Source: Dyella_A sp035685805 (GTDB lineage Bacteria > Pseudomonadota > Gammaproteobacteria > Xanthomonadales > Rhodanobacteraceae). From it: DNA of 64,000 nt. The position numbers were made by a program, and so were the translations under genes. The notes beneath the pieces were generated by a model, which was not told the DNA's origin, searched no databases, and was given only the letters and a program-made list of their open reading frames with translations. Below are positions 27,102 to 35,573 of this stretch, piece after piece. Positions within the stretch are counted from its first letter, which is position 1. Each line of letters opens with the position of its first letter. The stretch is from positions 1 to 64,000 of the forward strand of contig NZ_DASSAB010000028.1 in the NCBI RefSeq assembly GCF_035685805.1, written 5' to 3'.

Positions 27102-27149
27102 GTGACTACGTGTGTAGTCACGCTAGCCTTTGACTACATCTGTAGTCAA
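27102..27149 (-). promoter_or_regulatory. Two tandem BlaI-type operators
   Basis: Two near-identical palindromes: GTGACTAC-GTGT-GTAGTCAC at 27102-27121 and TTGACTAC-ATCT-GTAGTCAA at 27130-27149. They share the core TGACTAC-N4-GTAGTCA, close to the BlaI/MecI consensus TACA-N2-TGTA type. Centres are 28 bp apart, so dimers would sit on nearly the same face. They cover the expected promoter of blaI-M56. Confidence 0.88.
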
Positions 27150-27179
27150 GTGCCGCCCGTCTGCCGGCGGGGCTGGGGC

Positions 27180-27623
27180 TCAGGGCATGCGCATCGCGGA
27201 GGTGTGGATCACCTGCCAGTGTCCGTCGCGCAGGCACCAGATGTCGGCGAATCGCAGCCGCACCCGGAAGGCCTTGCCCCCGCTGGTGCCTTCGAGCACC
27301 GCCACCCCGCCGAGCAGGGCGCCGCCGGGCCACTGCCGGACCACTTCCTGTTCCACCGTGAACGGCTTCAGGCTGAAGCCCGGTGCGGTGTAGTCGCGGA
27401 TGAAATCGCGCTTGTTCTCTACCGTGCCCTGGCTGTTGAACAGCACGTAATCGGCGGCGAGCATGCGCTCCAGCGCGGCGCCGTCAGCGCGGATCTGCGC
27501 CTGGTCGAAGGCGGCCACCGCTTCGGCCAAAGCCGGCGGCAGCGAGGGATGGGGCGCGGTGGCGGTGCGGGCAGCCGGCGCGACCGCCAGCGCGAGCAGG
27601 GCGAGGGTTTGCAGGTATCGCAT
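27180..27623 (-). CDS. Exported DUF4440/NTF2-like protein
   Basis: 147 aa. Signal peptide (MRYLQTLALLALAVAPAAR), then a single NTF2-like domain: AFDQAQIRADGAALERMLAADYVLFNSQG..., ENKRDFI and ADIWCLRDGHWQVIHTSAM. DUF4440 proteins are small hydrophobic-pocket folds of varied or unknown function; the periplasmic location is from the signal peptide. It lies downstream of the TonB receptor on the same strand but beyond that gene's terminator. No function is assigned. Confidence 0.88.
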   Translation of the reverse strand: MRYLQTLALLALAVAPAARTATAPHPSLPPALAEAVAAFDQAQIRADGAALERMLAADYVLFNSQGTVENKRDFIRDYTAPGFSLKPFTVEQEVVRQWPGGALLGGVAVLEGTSGGKAFRVRLRFADIWCLRDGHWQVIHTSAMRMP

Positions 27624-27736
27624 GGGCTGGGCTCCCGGCGTGGGTGGATGCCGGGCGCAAGGCCGCGGCACGTGGATCATGCCCCGATCGCACCACGCCC
27701 TTTCGCCATCGATGCGTTTTCGGTGCGCACATGCCC

Positions 27737-27766
27737 AAAAAAAAACGGGCGCCACAGGGCGCCCGT
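27737..27766 (-). terminator. Terminator of the Oar-like receptor gene
   Basis: Stem ACGGGCGCC/GGCGCCCGT with loop ACAG. On the minus strand it is followed by a nine-T tract. It begins 26 bp after the receptor stop. Confidence 0.9.
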
Positions 27767-27791
27767 CTTCTCGTTGCGGTGAAGCGGTGGA

Positions 27792-30700
27792 TCAGAACGT
27801 GTAGCGCACCGTCAGCATGGCCGACCAGCGCGACACCACGCGGCTGGGGTCATAGAAGCCGCCGTCGTACACCTGCAGCTTCTGCGGCTGGTAATTGCCG
27901 TTCTGGTCGGTGGGCAGGTTGTAGACGTACTGGCCCTGGGCGTTCACGCCGCCGTAGTTGACCAGCGTGCGAGTCGGGTAGATGCCGGCGTAGCGCTGCT
28001 GGCCCCAGTCCCTGTTGAGCAGGTTGAGGAAGTTGTAGACGTCCAGACGGAGCTCGCCCTTGTTGCCCTTGAACAGGCCCGGGATCTCCTGCGAGAAGCT
28101 CATGTCCAGCGTGGTCACCCACGGCGCATGCGCGCCGTTGCGCGAGGCCACCTGGCCGCGGTGGTCCTTGAGGTACTTGTCGCTGGCGAGGAAATCCTGG
28201 AACTGCTGGATCTGCTGCGCCGTGGCGTTGCCGTAGCTCACCTTGGCGTCGTTCGCGCCGGGGATGTAGGCCGGGTCCCAACCGCTGATGCTGTCGCCGT
28301 TGGCGTCGTTGCCGAACACCCAGGTGTACGGGTTGCCGGTACGGCCGCTGTAGAACATCGATACCTGGCTGGCGTAGTCACCGAAGAAGTTGTGCCTCCA
28401 GTTCAGCGACAGCTTGACGCTCTTGGCCACGTTGTAGTTGGAGGTCGCCGACACATCGCTGTTCGGGTTGAGGCGGGCGACGCGCGCATAGCCGTTGTAG
28501 GCGATGGTGTCGGTGCCCGGATCGACGTCGGTGGCATGGTTCAGCGTGACGCTCGCGCCGCCGGAGAAGCCGGCCGTGAACGGCTTGCTGATCGCCAGCG
28601 TGAAGCTGTCGGACTTGCCCTTGTGGGTGTTGGTCAGCAGCGTGGACTGCGAGCTGAAGGCCTTGTTGCGGTTGGCCTGCGCGTCGGCCGAGGTCGGCGC
28701 TTCGCCCGGGGTGGCCCAGAACTGGTCGCGGCCGTCCGGCAACGTGCCGGTGGGCGCGCCGAAGTTCACCGCCTGATAGAGGATGCCGTCGCGCACCTGG
28801 ATGTGCTGGTACTCGGCCGATGCGACCAGACCCCACCACGGCAGCTCGCGATCGAGTGCCAGGCTCATCTTCCACACCGTCGGCAGCTTGAAGTTCTTGT
28901 CGATGGTGTCGATCGAGCCGGCGCCGCCGCCGGCCGGGATCGGCTGGTTCAGCGGATCGGGGTTGAACGGCGCGGTGGACGGGTCGAACGAGGTGTAGGA
29001 GAGCAGCGTGACGCCGTTGTTCTGGAACGGGTTGGTCATCCACACCGTCGGCGGCGAGGTCTGGAACAGGCCGGCACCGCCGCGCAGCTGGGTCTTGTAG
29101 TCCGAATCGAACGAGTAGTTGAAGCTCAGCCGCGGCTCCACCACGCGGTTGCTCGAACCCACGGTGTAGTCGTTGCGGTAGCCGAACGCCTGCTCGAAGC
29201 CGGCGTTGTACTCCGGCTTGCCGCCCGAGTGCGGGATGTCCACGCGCACGCCGTACTGCAGCGACAGCTGGTCGTTGACCTGCCAGGTGTCCTGCAGGAA
29301 CGGGCTGTATTGGCTGTAGGTCCACTTGCCGGCGATGTCGTCGAGCTGGTAACCCGGTGCCGGGTGGTACAGCTCGTACTTGTTGTAGTTGCCGGCGGCG
29401 AAGTTATCCAGGCCCCAGAACGTGTACACGCCGAACTCGGCCTGGCCGAACAGGTTGTTGATCTTGTTGCGCTGGTAATCGATGCCGCCCTTGAGGACGT
29501 GGTCGCCCAGGTAATAGGTGGCGGCCAGGAAGACGCTGAGCTTCTTGGTGTCGATGTGGTTGTAGTGGCGGAAGCGCTCCTCGCCCAGGTTCACCGACGG
29601 GCCCTTGCCGTCCGCCGACAGGTTGACGTTGACCGCCGGCTGCTGGAACGGCGCGGTGGTGTCCTGCACGTACTCCTGGTAGCCCACCTTCGCTTCGGTG
29701 GAGAAGTTCTCGGTCCAGTCGTCGAACAGGTGGCCGACGTAGTTCTTGGTGGTGATTTCCTTGGTGTAGGTGTAGCTCGACAGGCCCACGCTGCTCGGGC
29801 CGTTGCCGCCCACTGCCGGCAGCAGCTCCTTGGTGTTCTGGTAGGTGAAGCTGGCGCGGTGGTTGTCGGTGATGTTCCAGTCGATCTTGCCGAGGTAACG
29901 CTTGTCGTCGTAGGTCAGGCCGGTGGCGCCGCCGAAGTTGCCCGGCGTCAGGCCCAGCGCGGTGGCGGTATCGATCACCTGCTGCAGGTCGCCCGGGGAG
30001 ACCTTGCCGCTGGTGGACGGGCCGTTGCCGAGCGACTGATCCAGCCCGTTGGCCGAATCGGCGCCGATGCCGGTGGTCTTCTCGTGCTCGGCGGCGACGA
30101 AGAAGAACAGCTTGTCCTTGATGATCGGGCCGCCCACGGTCACGCCGTAGGTTGAATCCTTGTCATAGCCGTTGTACTTGTAGCCGCGGTTGTCCGACGG
30201 CAGCCAGCCGGCGTCGCCGACCAGGTGGTTGGCGTTGCGGTAGGAGTAGTAGGCCGAGCCGTGGAACGCATTGGTGCCGGACTTGGTCACCGCGTTGACG
30301 TCGGCGCCGACGGTGTCGGAGGTGACGTCATAGGTGGCGGTGGAGATGTTGTACTCGGCGATGGTCTCCGGCGAGATCGCCGCCTTCTGGTACGGCAGGC
30401 CGTTGGCGTTGAGGCCGAACGGGTCGCCCTGGGTGACGCCGTCCACCGCGATGTTGTTGTAGCGGTTGTTCATGCCGTTGGCGGAGATCGAACCCACGCC
30501 CTGGTCGAGCACGGTGATGCGCGGGTCGAGGCGGGCGACGTCGTCCACCGAGCGGTTGCCCTGCGGCGTGGCCTTGAGCTGGTCCTGCGAGATGTTGGTC
30601 GACAGGCCCTTGTTGTCCGGCGAGAACGTCTGCGCCAGGGTCGAGGCGCTTACCGTCACGGCGGTCAGGTTGCTGGCCTGCGCCGCATTGGCGCCCATGC

Positions 30701-31034
30701 TCAGGTTGATCGAGGAAGGCTGGCCCAGCTGCAGGAACACGTTGTCCTGCTCGGCCGCGGCGACGCCGTCCTTGTTGGCGGTGATCTCGAACGGGCCGCC
30801 CACGCGCAGGCCCTGCGCGGCGTAGCGGCCGTCGGCGTCGGTGGTCACCGTCTTGGTGGTGCCGGAGGGCTGATGGACGATGGTGACCGTGGCATTGGCC
30901 ACCGGCTGACCGGCGGCATCGAGCACGCGGCCGGCCACGCCGGAGGTGGTCACGTTCTGCGCCGACACGGTGCCTGCGGCAAGCAGGGCGGCAATGGCGA
31001 CCGGCAGCAGCCGGGTGCGAAGGGTGGATTTCAT
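27792..31034 (-). CDS. Oar-like TonB-dependent receptor with carboxypeptidase-regulatory domain
   Basis: 1080 aa outer-membrane protein. Signal peptide to ...AGTVSA-QN (~25); carboxypeptidase regulatory-like beta sandwich at 30-110 (GVAGRVLDAAGQPVANATV, DADGRYAAQGL); plug domain at 125-240 (VDDVARLDPRITVLDQGVG, NNIAVDGV); then a large barrel ending in an aromatic TVRYTF. This Oar/RagA-like group takes up large ligands such as peptides or oligosaccharides, or acts as an adhesin; the substrate is not evident here. No TonB box was identified with confidence. It is single, with its own promoter and terminator. Confidence 0.94.
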   Translation of the reverse strand: MKSTLRTRLLPVAIAALLAAGTVSAQNVTTSGVAGRVLDAAGQPVANATVTIVHQPSGTTKTVTTDADGRYAAQGLRVGGPFEITANKDGVAAAEQDNVFLQLGQPSSINLSMGANAAQASNLTAVTVSASTLAQTFSPDNKGLSTNISQDQLKATPQGNRSVDDVARLDPRITVLDQGVGSISANGMNNRYNNIAVDGVTQGDPFGLNANGLPYQKAAISPETIAEYNISTATYDVTSDTVGADVNAVTKSGTNAFHGSAYYSYRNANHLVGDAGWLPSDNRGYKYNGYDKDSTYGVTVGGPIIKDKLFFFVAAEHEKTTGIGADSANGLDQSLGNGPSTSGKVSPGDLQQVIDTATALGLTPGNFGGATGLTYDDKRYLGKIDWNITDNHRASFTYQNTKELLPAVGGNGPSSVGLSSYTYTKEITTKNYVGHLFDDWTENFSTEAKVGYQEYVQDTTAPFQQPAVNVNLSADGKGPSVNLGEERFRHYNHIDTKKLSVFLAATYYLGDHVLKGGIDYQRNKINNLFGQAEFGVYTFWGLDNFAAGNYNKYELYHPAPGYQLDDIAGKWTYSQYSPFLQDTWQVNDQLSLQYGVRVDIPHSGGKPEYNAGFEQAFGYRNDYTVGSSNRVVEPRLSFNYSFDSDYKTQLRGGAGLFQTSPPTVWMTNPFQNNGVTLLSYTSFDPSTAPFNPDPLNQPIPAGGGAGSIDTIDKNFKLPTVWKMSLALDRELPWWGLVASAEYQHIQVRDGILYQAVNFGAPTGTLPDGRDQFWATPGEAPTSADAQANRNKAFSSQSTLLTNTHKGKSDSFTLAISKPFTAGFSGGASVTLNHATDVDPGTDTIAYNGYARVARLNPNSDVSATSNYNVAKSVKLSLNWRHNFFGDYASQVSMFYSGRTGNPYTWVFGNDANGDSISGWDPAYIPGANDAKVSYGNATAQQIQQFQDFLASDKYLKDHRGQVASRNGAHAPWVTTLDMSFSQEIPGLFKGNKGELRLDVYNFLNLLNRDWGQQRYAGIYPTRTLVNYGGVNAQGQYVYNLPTDQNGNYQPQKLQVYDGGFYDPSRVVSRWSAMLTVRYTF

Positions 31035-31104
31035 CGAAACCTCAGGTCAGGGGAGAAGCACGGGAAACCGGTAAATGCCCCGGCGCACGCGGCGCCGAAA
31101 CGCG

Positions 31105-31138
31105 CGAACGCCGAGCCCGGTGCGGAGCTCGGCGTTCG
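31105..31138 (-). other. 12-bp perfect hairpin in the receptor leader
   Basis: CGAACGCCGAGC/GCTCGGCGTTCG with a 10-nt loop, placed between the likely promoter and the receptor start, ~70 bp before the ATG. There is no long T-tract on the minus side, so it may shape the leader or mRNA stability rather than terminate. Confidence 0.5.
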
Positions 31139-31144
31139 TCGATC

Positions 31145-31172
31145 ACACTATTTTAACGACCCTTTATGACAA
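31145..31172 (-). promoter_or_regulatory. Possible sigma70 promoter of the Oar-like receptor
   Basis: On the minus strand TTGTCA (31172-31167) and TAGTGT (31150-31145) with a 16-bp AT-rich spacer. This is the only AT-rich patch upstream of the gene. It is a fit by eye. Confidence 0.4.
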
Positions 31173-31234
31173 CGGGATATCCGTGAAGGCGGACCCATCC
31201 GGCTGCCGTTCAGGACGCGCCACCCGCCGCGGCC

Positions 31235-32260
31235 TCAGAACGCCATGTCGAACGCGACCTCGCCCTGCACACCCACCTGGTACGCCGAGACCCGGCGCTC
31301 GAAGAAGTTGGTCACCTCCTGCACGTCCTGCAGGTCCATGAAGTCGAACGGGTTGCTGGCGCCGTACTTCTTCGGCAGGTCCAGCTGCACCAGTCGCTGG
31401 TCGGCGACATATTCCAGGTACTGGCGCATGTCCTTCACCGACAGGCCGGCCACGCCGCCGGAGAGCACGTCCTCGGCGAACTGGGTCTCGCAGGCGATCG
31501 CCTCTTCCAGCATCTGTTCCACCTGCGCGCGCATGGCGTCGTCGAACAGTTCGGGCTCTTCCTCACGCACCGTGCGCACCACGTCGAAGGCGAACGCCAT
31601 GTGGCCGGACTCGTCGCGGAACACCCAGTTGGTGCCCGAGGCCAACCCGTGCAGCAGGCCCCGCGAGCGCAGGAAGTACACGTAGGCGAAGGCGGCGTAG
31701 AAGAACAATCCCTCGATGCAGGCGGCAAAGCAGATCAGGTTGAGCAAAAATTGCCGGCGCTGCTCACGCGATTCCAGCCGCCGCAGGCTCTGGATCGAAT
31801 CGATCCAGCGGAAGCAGAAATCGCCCTTGGCGCGGATCGAGGGAATGTTCTCGATCGCCGCGAACGCGGCGTTGCGCGCAGCCGGATCGGGAATGTAGGT
31901 GTCGAGCAGGGTGAGATAGAACTGCACGTGCAGCGCTTCCTCGTACAACTGGCGCGACAGGTACATGCGCGCCTCGGGCGCATTGATGTGCTGGTACAGG
32001 TTCAGCACCAGGTTGTTCGACACGATGCTGTCGCCGGTGGCAAAGAACGCCACCAGCCGATGGATCAGGTGGCGGTCGGCGGGGGACATCTTGGCATTGA
32101 GGTCGGTGGTGTCGAGCGAGAAATCCACCTCCTCCACCGTCCAGGTGTTCTTGATCGCGTTCTTGTACATCTCGTAGAACGCGGGGTAGCGCATGGGGCG
32201 CAGGGTGAGTTCGAAGCCGGGATCAAGCAGATGGCTGTCGCGGCTGGGCTGAGCGGACAT
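31235..32260 (-). CDS. nrdB: Ribonucleotide reductase class Ia beta subunit
   Basis: 341 aa radical-generating diiron subunit. Helices carrying the iron ligands and radical are visible: DSIVSNNLV, YEEALHVQFYLTLLDTYI (Glu, His and, by alignment with E. coli NrdB, the tyrosyl-radical Tyr in HVQFY), ACIEGLFFYAAFAYVYFLRSRG, and WVFRDESGHMAFAFDVV with Glu and His ligands. It ends in the peptide FDMAF, probably docking with NrdA. It makes deoxynucleotides with NrdA under oxygen. Third gene of the nrdA-75aa-nrdB unit. ATG 43 residues into the longer frame is chosen, giving MSAQPSRDSHLLDPG as in the family. Confidence 0.96.
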   Translation of the reverse strand: MSAQPSRDSHLLDPGFELTLRPMRYPAFYEMYKNAIKNTWTVEEVDFSLDTTDLNAKMSPADRHLIHRLVAFFATGDSIVSNNLVLNLYQHINAPEARMYLSRQLYEEALHVQFYLTLLDTYIPDPAARNAAFAAIENIPSIRAKGDFCFRWIDSIQSLRRLESREQRRQFLLNLICFAACIEGLFFYAAFAYVYFLRSRGLLHGLASGTNWVFRDESGHMAFAFDVVRTVREEEPELFDDAMRAQVEQMLEEAIACETQFAEDVLSGGVAGLSVKDMRQYLEYVADQRLVQLDLPKKYGASNPFDFMDLQDVQEVTNFFERRVSAYQVGVQGEVAFDMAF

Positions 32261-32304
32261 GGGACGTTCCTCGGGTGCGCGATCGCGAGCGGCGCGATCG
32301 GGTG

Positions 32305-32532
32305 TCAGTCGAGCTTTCGCGCGTAGGCGTCGCGCACGAAGCGGCTGATGTAGGTGGCCAGGCCTTCGCCGGCCTCGGCGCAGAAGCACAGGTTGCGAAC
32401 GTGCTCCGGGCCGGGGACCTGGTCGGTGTATTCGTAGGTGTCGCCGTTGACGAAGCGCACGCGGATGAAGCCGTCACCGCACTGGTAGGCGGTGACGCCG
32501 GAATGGCCGCTGAGATTGCGGTACCGCTTCAT
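32305..32532 (-). CDS. Small KTSC-like protein embedded in the nrd operon
   Basis: 75 aa: MKRYRNLSGHSGVTAYQCG, FIRVRFVNGDTYEYTDQ, FCAEAGEGLATYISRFV, DAYARKLD. The layout resembles KTSC-type small domains, a beta hairpin and helix of unknown function. It sits 13 nt after nrdA and 44 nt before nrdB, same strand, so it is co-transcribed with both. A role in reductase assembly or control is possible from position only. The ATG follows a GGGAG-type site. Confidence 0.75.
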   Translation of the reverse strand: MKRYRNLSGHSGVTAYQCGDGFIRVRFVNGDTYEYTDQVPGPEHVRNLCFCAEAGEGLATYISRFVRDAYARKLD

Positions 32533-32545
32533 CCGCGCCGCTCCC

Positions 32546-34996
32546 TTACTGGCAGGCCTCGCAGTACTCGGGGTTCTCCAGCGAGCAGAACACCGCCGCA
32601 TTCGCCTGGTCCTGATCCGCCGGCACGGCTGCCTTCGACGCCGTCACCGTTGCCTTGGCGATTTTCGTCGCCGGCCGCGAGCGCAGGTAGTAGGTGGTCT
32701 TGATGCCGGCCTTCCACGCGTACATGTACATCGACGAGAGCTGCCCGATGTTCGGGTTCTCCATGAACAGGTTCAGCGACTGGCTCTGGTCGATGAAGGC
32801 GGCGCGGGCGGCGGCCAAGTCGATCAGCGCCTTCTGCGGCAGCTCCCACACGGTGCGGTAGATCTGCCGCAGCCGCTCGGGGATCGCCGCGATGCCCTGG
32901 ATCGAGCCTTCGGCCAGCTTGATCTGGTCGCGCACTTCCGGGGTCCACAGGCCGAGCGACTTCAGCTCGTCGGCGAGGTAGCGGTTCACCTGCAGGAAGT
33001 CGCCGGACAGCGTCTCGCGCTTGAACAAGTTGCTCACCTGCGGCTCGATGCACTCGTAGCAGCCGGCGATCGAGGCGATGGTGGCGGTGGGGGCGATCGC
33101 GATCAGCAGCGAGTTGCGCAGGCCGTGTTGCTTGATCGTGGCTCGCAGCGTCTCCCAACGTGACGGCTCGTGCGGCGTGGCATTCGGCCAGTAGTCGAAC
33201 TGCAGCTCGCCGTTGGCCGCGCGGCTCTCGGCAAAGCCCGGATGCATTCCGAGATCCACCGCCAGCTCGTTCGACTGGCTCAGCGCGTGGAAGTAGATCT
33301 CCTCGGCGATGCGCGTGGACAGCGCCAGCGCCTCGGGCGAGTCGAAGGCCAGCCGCAGCTTGAAGAACACGTCCTGCAGGCCCATCACGCCCAGCCCCAC
33401 CGGGCGCCACTTGCGGTTGGCCACGGCGGCGGTGTCGATGGGATAGAAGTTCAGGTCGATCACCCGGTCGAGCTGGCGCACCGCGGTGCGCACGGTCGAG
33501 GCCAGCTGATCGAAGTCGAAGGCGCCATCGCGCACGTGTCGCGCCAGGTTGATCGAGCCCAGATTGCACACCGCCGTCTCGCCGGCGTGGGTCACCTCGA
33601 GGATCTCGGTACACAGGTTGGAAAGGTGGATCACGTTGTCCGGCTTGGCCGTCTGGTTGCTGGTGGCGTTGCAGCGGTCCTTGAAGGTGATCCAGCCGTT
33701 GCCGGTCTGCGCCAGCGTACGCAGCATGCGCGCATACAGCTCGCGCGCCTTGATCGTCTTCACCGCCAGGCCGTCGGCCTCGGCCTGGCGATACGCGGCC
33801 TCGAAGGTCTCGCCCCAGCTGTCGACGAAGTGCGGCACCACCTTCGGATCGAACAGCGACCAGTCGCCGTCGGCCGCGACCCGGCGCATGAACTCGTCGG
33901 GAATCCAGTTGGCCAGGTTGAGGTTGTGCGTGCGGCGCGCCTCGTCGCCGGTGTTGTCGCGCAGCTCGAGGAACTCCTCGATGTCCGCATGCCACGGCTC
34001 CAGGTACACGCAGGCCGCGCCCTTGCGCTTGCCGCCCTGGTTCACCGCGGCCACCGAGGCGTCCAGCGTCTTCAGCCACGGCACCAGGCCGTTGGAGTGG
34101 CCGTTGGTGCCCTTGATCAGCGAGCCGCGCGAGCGCACCCGCGACCAGGCGATGCCGATGCCGCCGGCGAACTTGGAGAGCTTGGCCACGTCAGCGTACT
34201 TGTCGTAGATCGATTCCAGCGAATCGACCGGCGAGTCGAGCAGGAAGCACGAGGACAGCTGCTCGTGGGTGGTGCCGGCGTTGAACAACGTGGGCGAGCT
34301 CGCGATGTATTCCAGCGAGGAAAGCAGCCGGTACAGCTCCAGCGTCTCGGCGATATCGTTGCCGCCCAGCGCGCAGGCAATGCGCATGAAGAAGTACTGC
34401 GGTGTCTCGATGACGTGGCGCCGGGTCGGGTGGCGCAGCAGGTAGCGGTCGTACACCGTGCGCAGGCCGAAGTACTCGAAGCGGCGGCTGGCCAGCGGGT
34501 CGATCGCATCGTTGAGCTTACGCGCGTTCAGCGCCACGAACTCGCGCAGTCGCCCGTTGAGGATGCCGACCTCGGCGCCCAGCGCGATCGACTGCGAGAA
34601 GCTCTGGATCTCCTGCCCCGCCACTTCCTTGTCGATGAACGCGCTGAGCAGGCGCGCGGCGAGCTGGCCGTATTCGGGCTCCTCCGCGGTGAGCGCGGCG
34701 GCGGTGCGGATCGAGAGCTGGTCCAGCTCGGCGGTGGTGGCGCCGTCGTACAGGCCGCCGATGGTTTTCAGCGCCACGCGCATCGGGTCGACCGCGTGCA
34801 GGCCGTCGGCGGTGCGGGTGACGGCCTTGACGATCTTGTTGACGTCGACCGTCTCCTGGCCGCCGTTGCGCTTGGTCACGCGCATCTGGCCGGGGTTGTG
34901 CGGCGGGGTGAGGGCGAAGTCCGATGCGCTGTCGCTGGCAACGGCGGAGGGCGCGGGCACGGCGTGCTCGCGGGTCACGGGTTCGACGGTTTCCAT
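32546..34996 (-). CDS. nrdA: Ribonucleotide reductase class Ia alpha subunit
   Basis: 816 aa catalytic subunit. An N-terminal ATP-cone (~38-125, MRVTKRNGGQETVDVNKIVKAV), by which dATP normally inhibits class Ia enzymes, is preceded by an unusual ~35-residue Ala/Ser-rich leader. The 10-stranded barrel contains SSCFLLDSP with the first redox Cys, SNLCTEI with the catalytic Asn-Cys-Glu set, AVCNLGSINL with the second redox Cys, and PTATIASIAGCYECIEP. The C-terminal dithiol is in CEACQ. First gene of the operon; a 5' leader of ~435 nt carries a B12 riboswitch. GGGAG lies 8 nt before ATG. Confidence 0.97.
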   Translation of the reverse strand: METVEPVTREHAVPAPSAVASDSASDFALTPPHNPGQMRVTKRNGGQETVDVNKIVKAVTRTADGLHAVDPMRVALKTIGGLYDGATTAELDQLSIRTAAALTAEEPEYGQLAARLLSAFIDKEVAGQEIQSFSQSIALGAEVGILNGRLREFVALNARKLNDAIDPLASRRFEYFGLRTVYDRYLLRHPTRRHVIETPQYFFMRIACALGGNDIAETLELYRLLSSLEYIASSPTLFNAGTTHEQLSSCFLLDSPVDSLESIYDKYADVAKLSKFAGGIGIAWSRVRSRGSLIKGTNGHSNGLVPWLKTLDASVAAVNQGGKRKGAACVYLEPWHADIEEFLELRDNTGDEARRTHNLNLANWIPDEFMRRVAADGDWSLFDPKVVPHFVDSWGETFEAAYRQAEADGLAVKTIKARELYARMLRTLAQTGNGWITFKDRCNATSNQTAKPDNVIHLSNLCTEILEVTHAGETAVCNLGSINLARHVRDGAFDFDQLASTVRTAVRQLDRVIDLNFYPIDTAAVANRKWRPVGLGVMGLQDVFFKLRLAFDSPEALALSTRIAEEIYFHALSQSNELAVDLGMHPGFAESRAANGELQFDYWPNATPHEPSRWETLRATIKQHGLRNSLLIAIAPTATIASIAGCYECIEPQVSNLFKRETLSGDFLQVNRYLADELKSLGLWTPEVRDQIKLAEGSIQGIAAIPERLRQIYRTVWELPQKALIDLAAARAAFIDQSQSLNLFMENPNIGQLSSMYMYAWKAGIKTTYYLRSRPATKIAKATVTASKAAVPADQDQANAAVFCSLENPEYCEACQ

Positions 34997-35244
34997 GAAG
35001 ATGCTCCCAAGGTGGAATCCGACACACCGGGCAGGCCGGCGCGACGGTTCCGAAACTCAAACGCCTGCTCCCGCGCGCAGGGCCTGAGGCTTGGCTTTCG
35101 TGGGAAACGACGCGTCGACACGCAGGCACGTGGCGGCCTGCCATGCGACGCGCTTCCCCGCGGAAGCGGTCACCTGCGCCGGGTCGCGAGAGCATCGGCG
35201 CATCGCGTCTCACCGGACGCGACCGCCGGCCCGTGGGGCCCGAC

Positions 35245-35430
35245 GTGCTGGCAGGTCTTCGGACTTCGCGGACCCGGGCCCGAAGGCCCACCTAGTCCCC
35301 CTCGCTTCCCAGGCGCAGCGGCCCAGTGCATGTGAGGAGTTTCGTTTCCGCTTACCGCTGCGGGGCAGTTCCGGATTCGCACCGGATTCCCTTTTAAGCC
35401 CGACCGACAGTCGCGTCTGGACGGACACCA
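35245..35430 (-). ncRNA. Cobalamin riboswitch in the nrdA leader
   Basis: Read on the minus strand, the conserved parts occur in order: TTAAAAGGGAATCCGGTG and the partner GAATCCGGAACTG, CCCCGCAGCGGTAAGCGG, then CACTGG, GCCTGGGAAGCG, a hairpin GGGCCTTCGGGCCC, and the closing CGAAGTCCGAAGACCTGCCAGC. This is the full cobalamin (B12-box) consensus. The next gene downstream is nrdA. B12 binding should lower nrdAB expression. The expression platform (34997-35244) has a stem-loop TCGCGTC/GACGCGA at 35203-35222 but no T-tract, so control may act through Rho or translation. The structural 5' limit is approximate. Confidence 0.95.
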
Positions 35431-35434
35431 ACGA

Positions 35435-35482
35435 GCGCAACATAGAGGGGCGACGCGCGGCGGTCAACACCACATGTTGTGG
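35435..35482 (-). promoter_or_regulatory. nrdA promoter overlapped by two NrdR-box-like sites
   Basis: Minus strand: -35 TTGACC (35467-35462) and -10 TATGTT (35444-35439) with a 17-bp spacer. Two 16-bp segments, 35467-35482 (ACACCACATGTTGTGG, strong) and 35435-35450 (GCGCAACATAGAGGGG, weaker), match the NrdR consensus ACACWATATNTWGTGT in part. Their starts are 32 bp apart, three helical turns, as known for NrdR pairs. One overlaps the -35 and the other the -10. NrdR is an ATP/dATP-sensing repressor of nrd genes. Confidence 0.75.
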
Positions 35483-35573
35483 ACAAACCTGTGGAAAAGC
35501 CGGCGCGGCCCCGCTCCCGCGCAGGCTGCGCCCAGGCGTTACACGGCACTCCGGCGAGCCGTTGCCGGCAGCT

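Noticed and set aside
35245..35430. B12 riboswitch as the control of the neighbouring TonB receptor
   Set aside because: The aptamer reads on the minus strand and lies downstream of that receptor's stop codon; the next start in its direction is nrdA. Receptor features are also of the iron-siderophore type.
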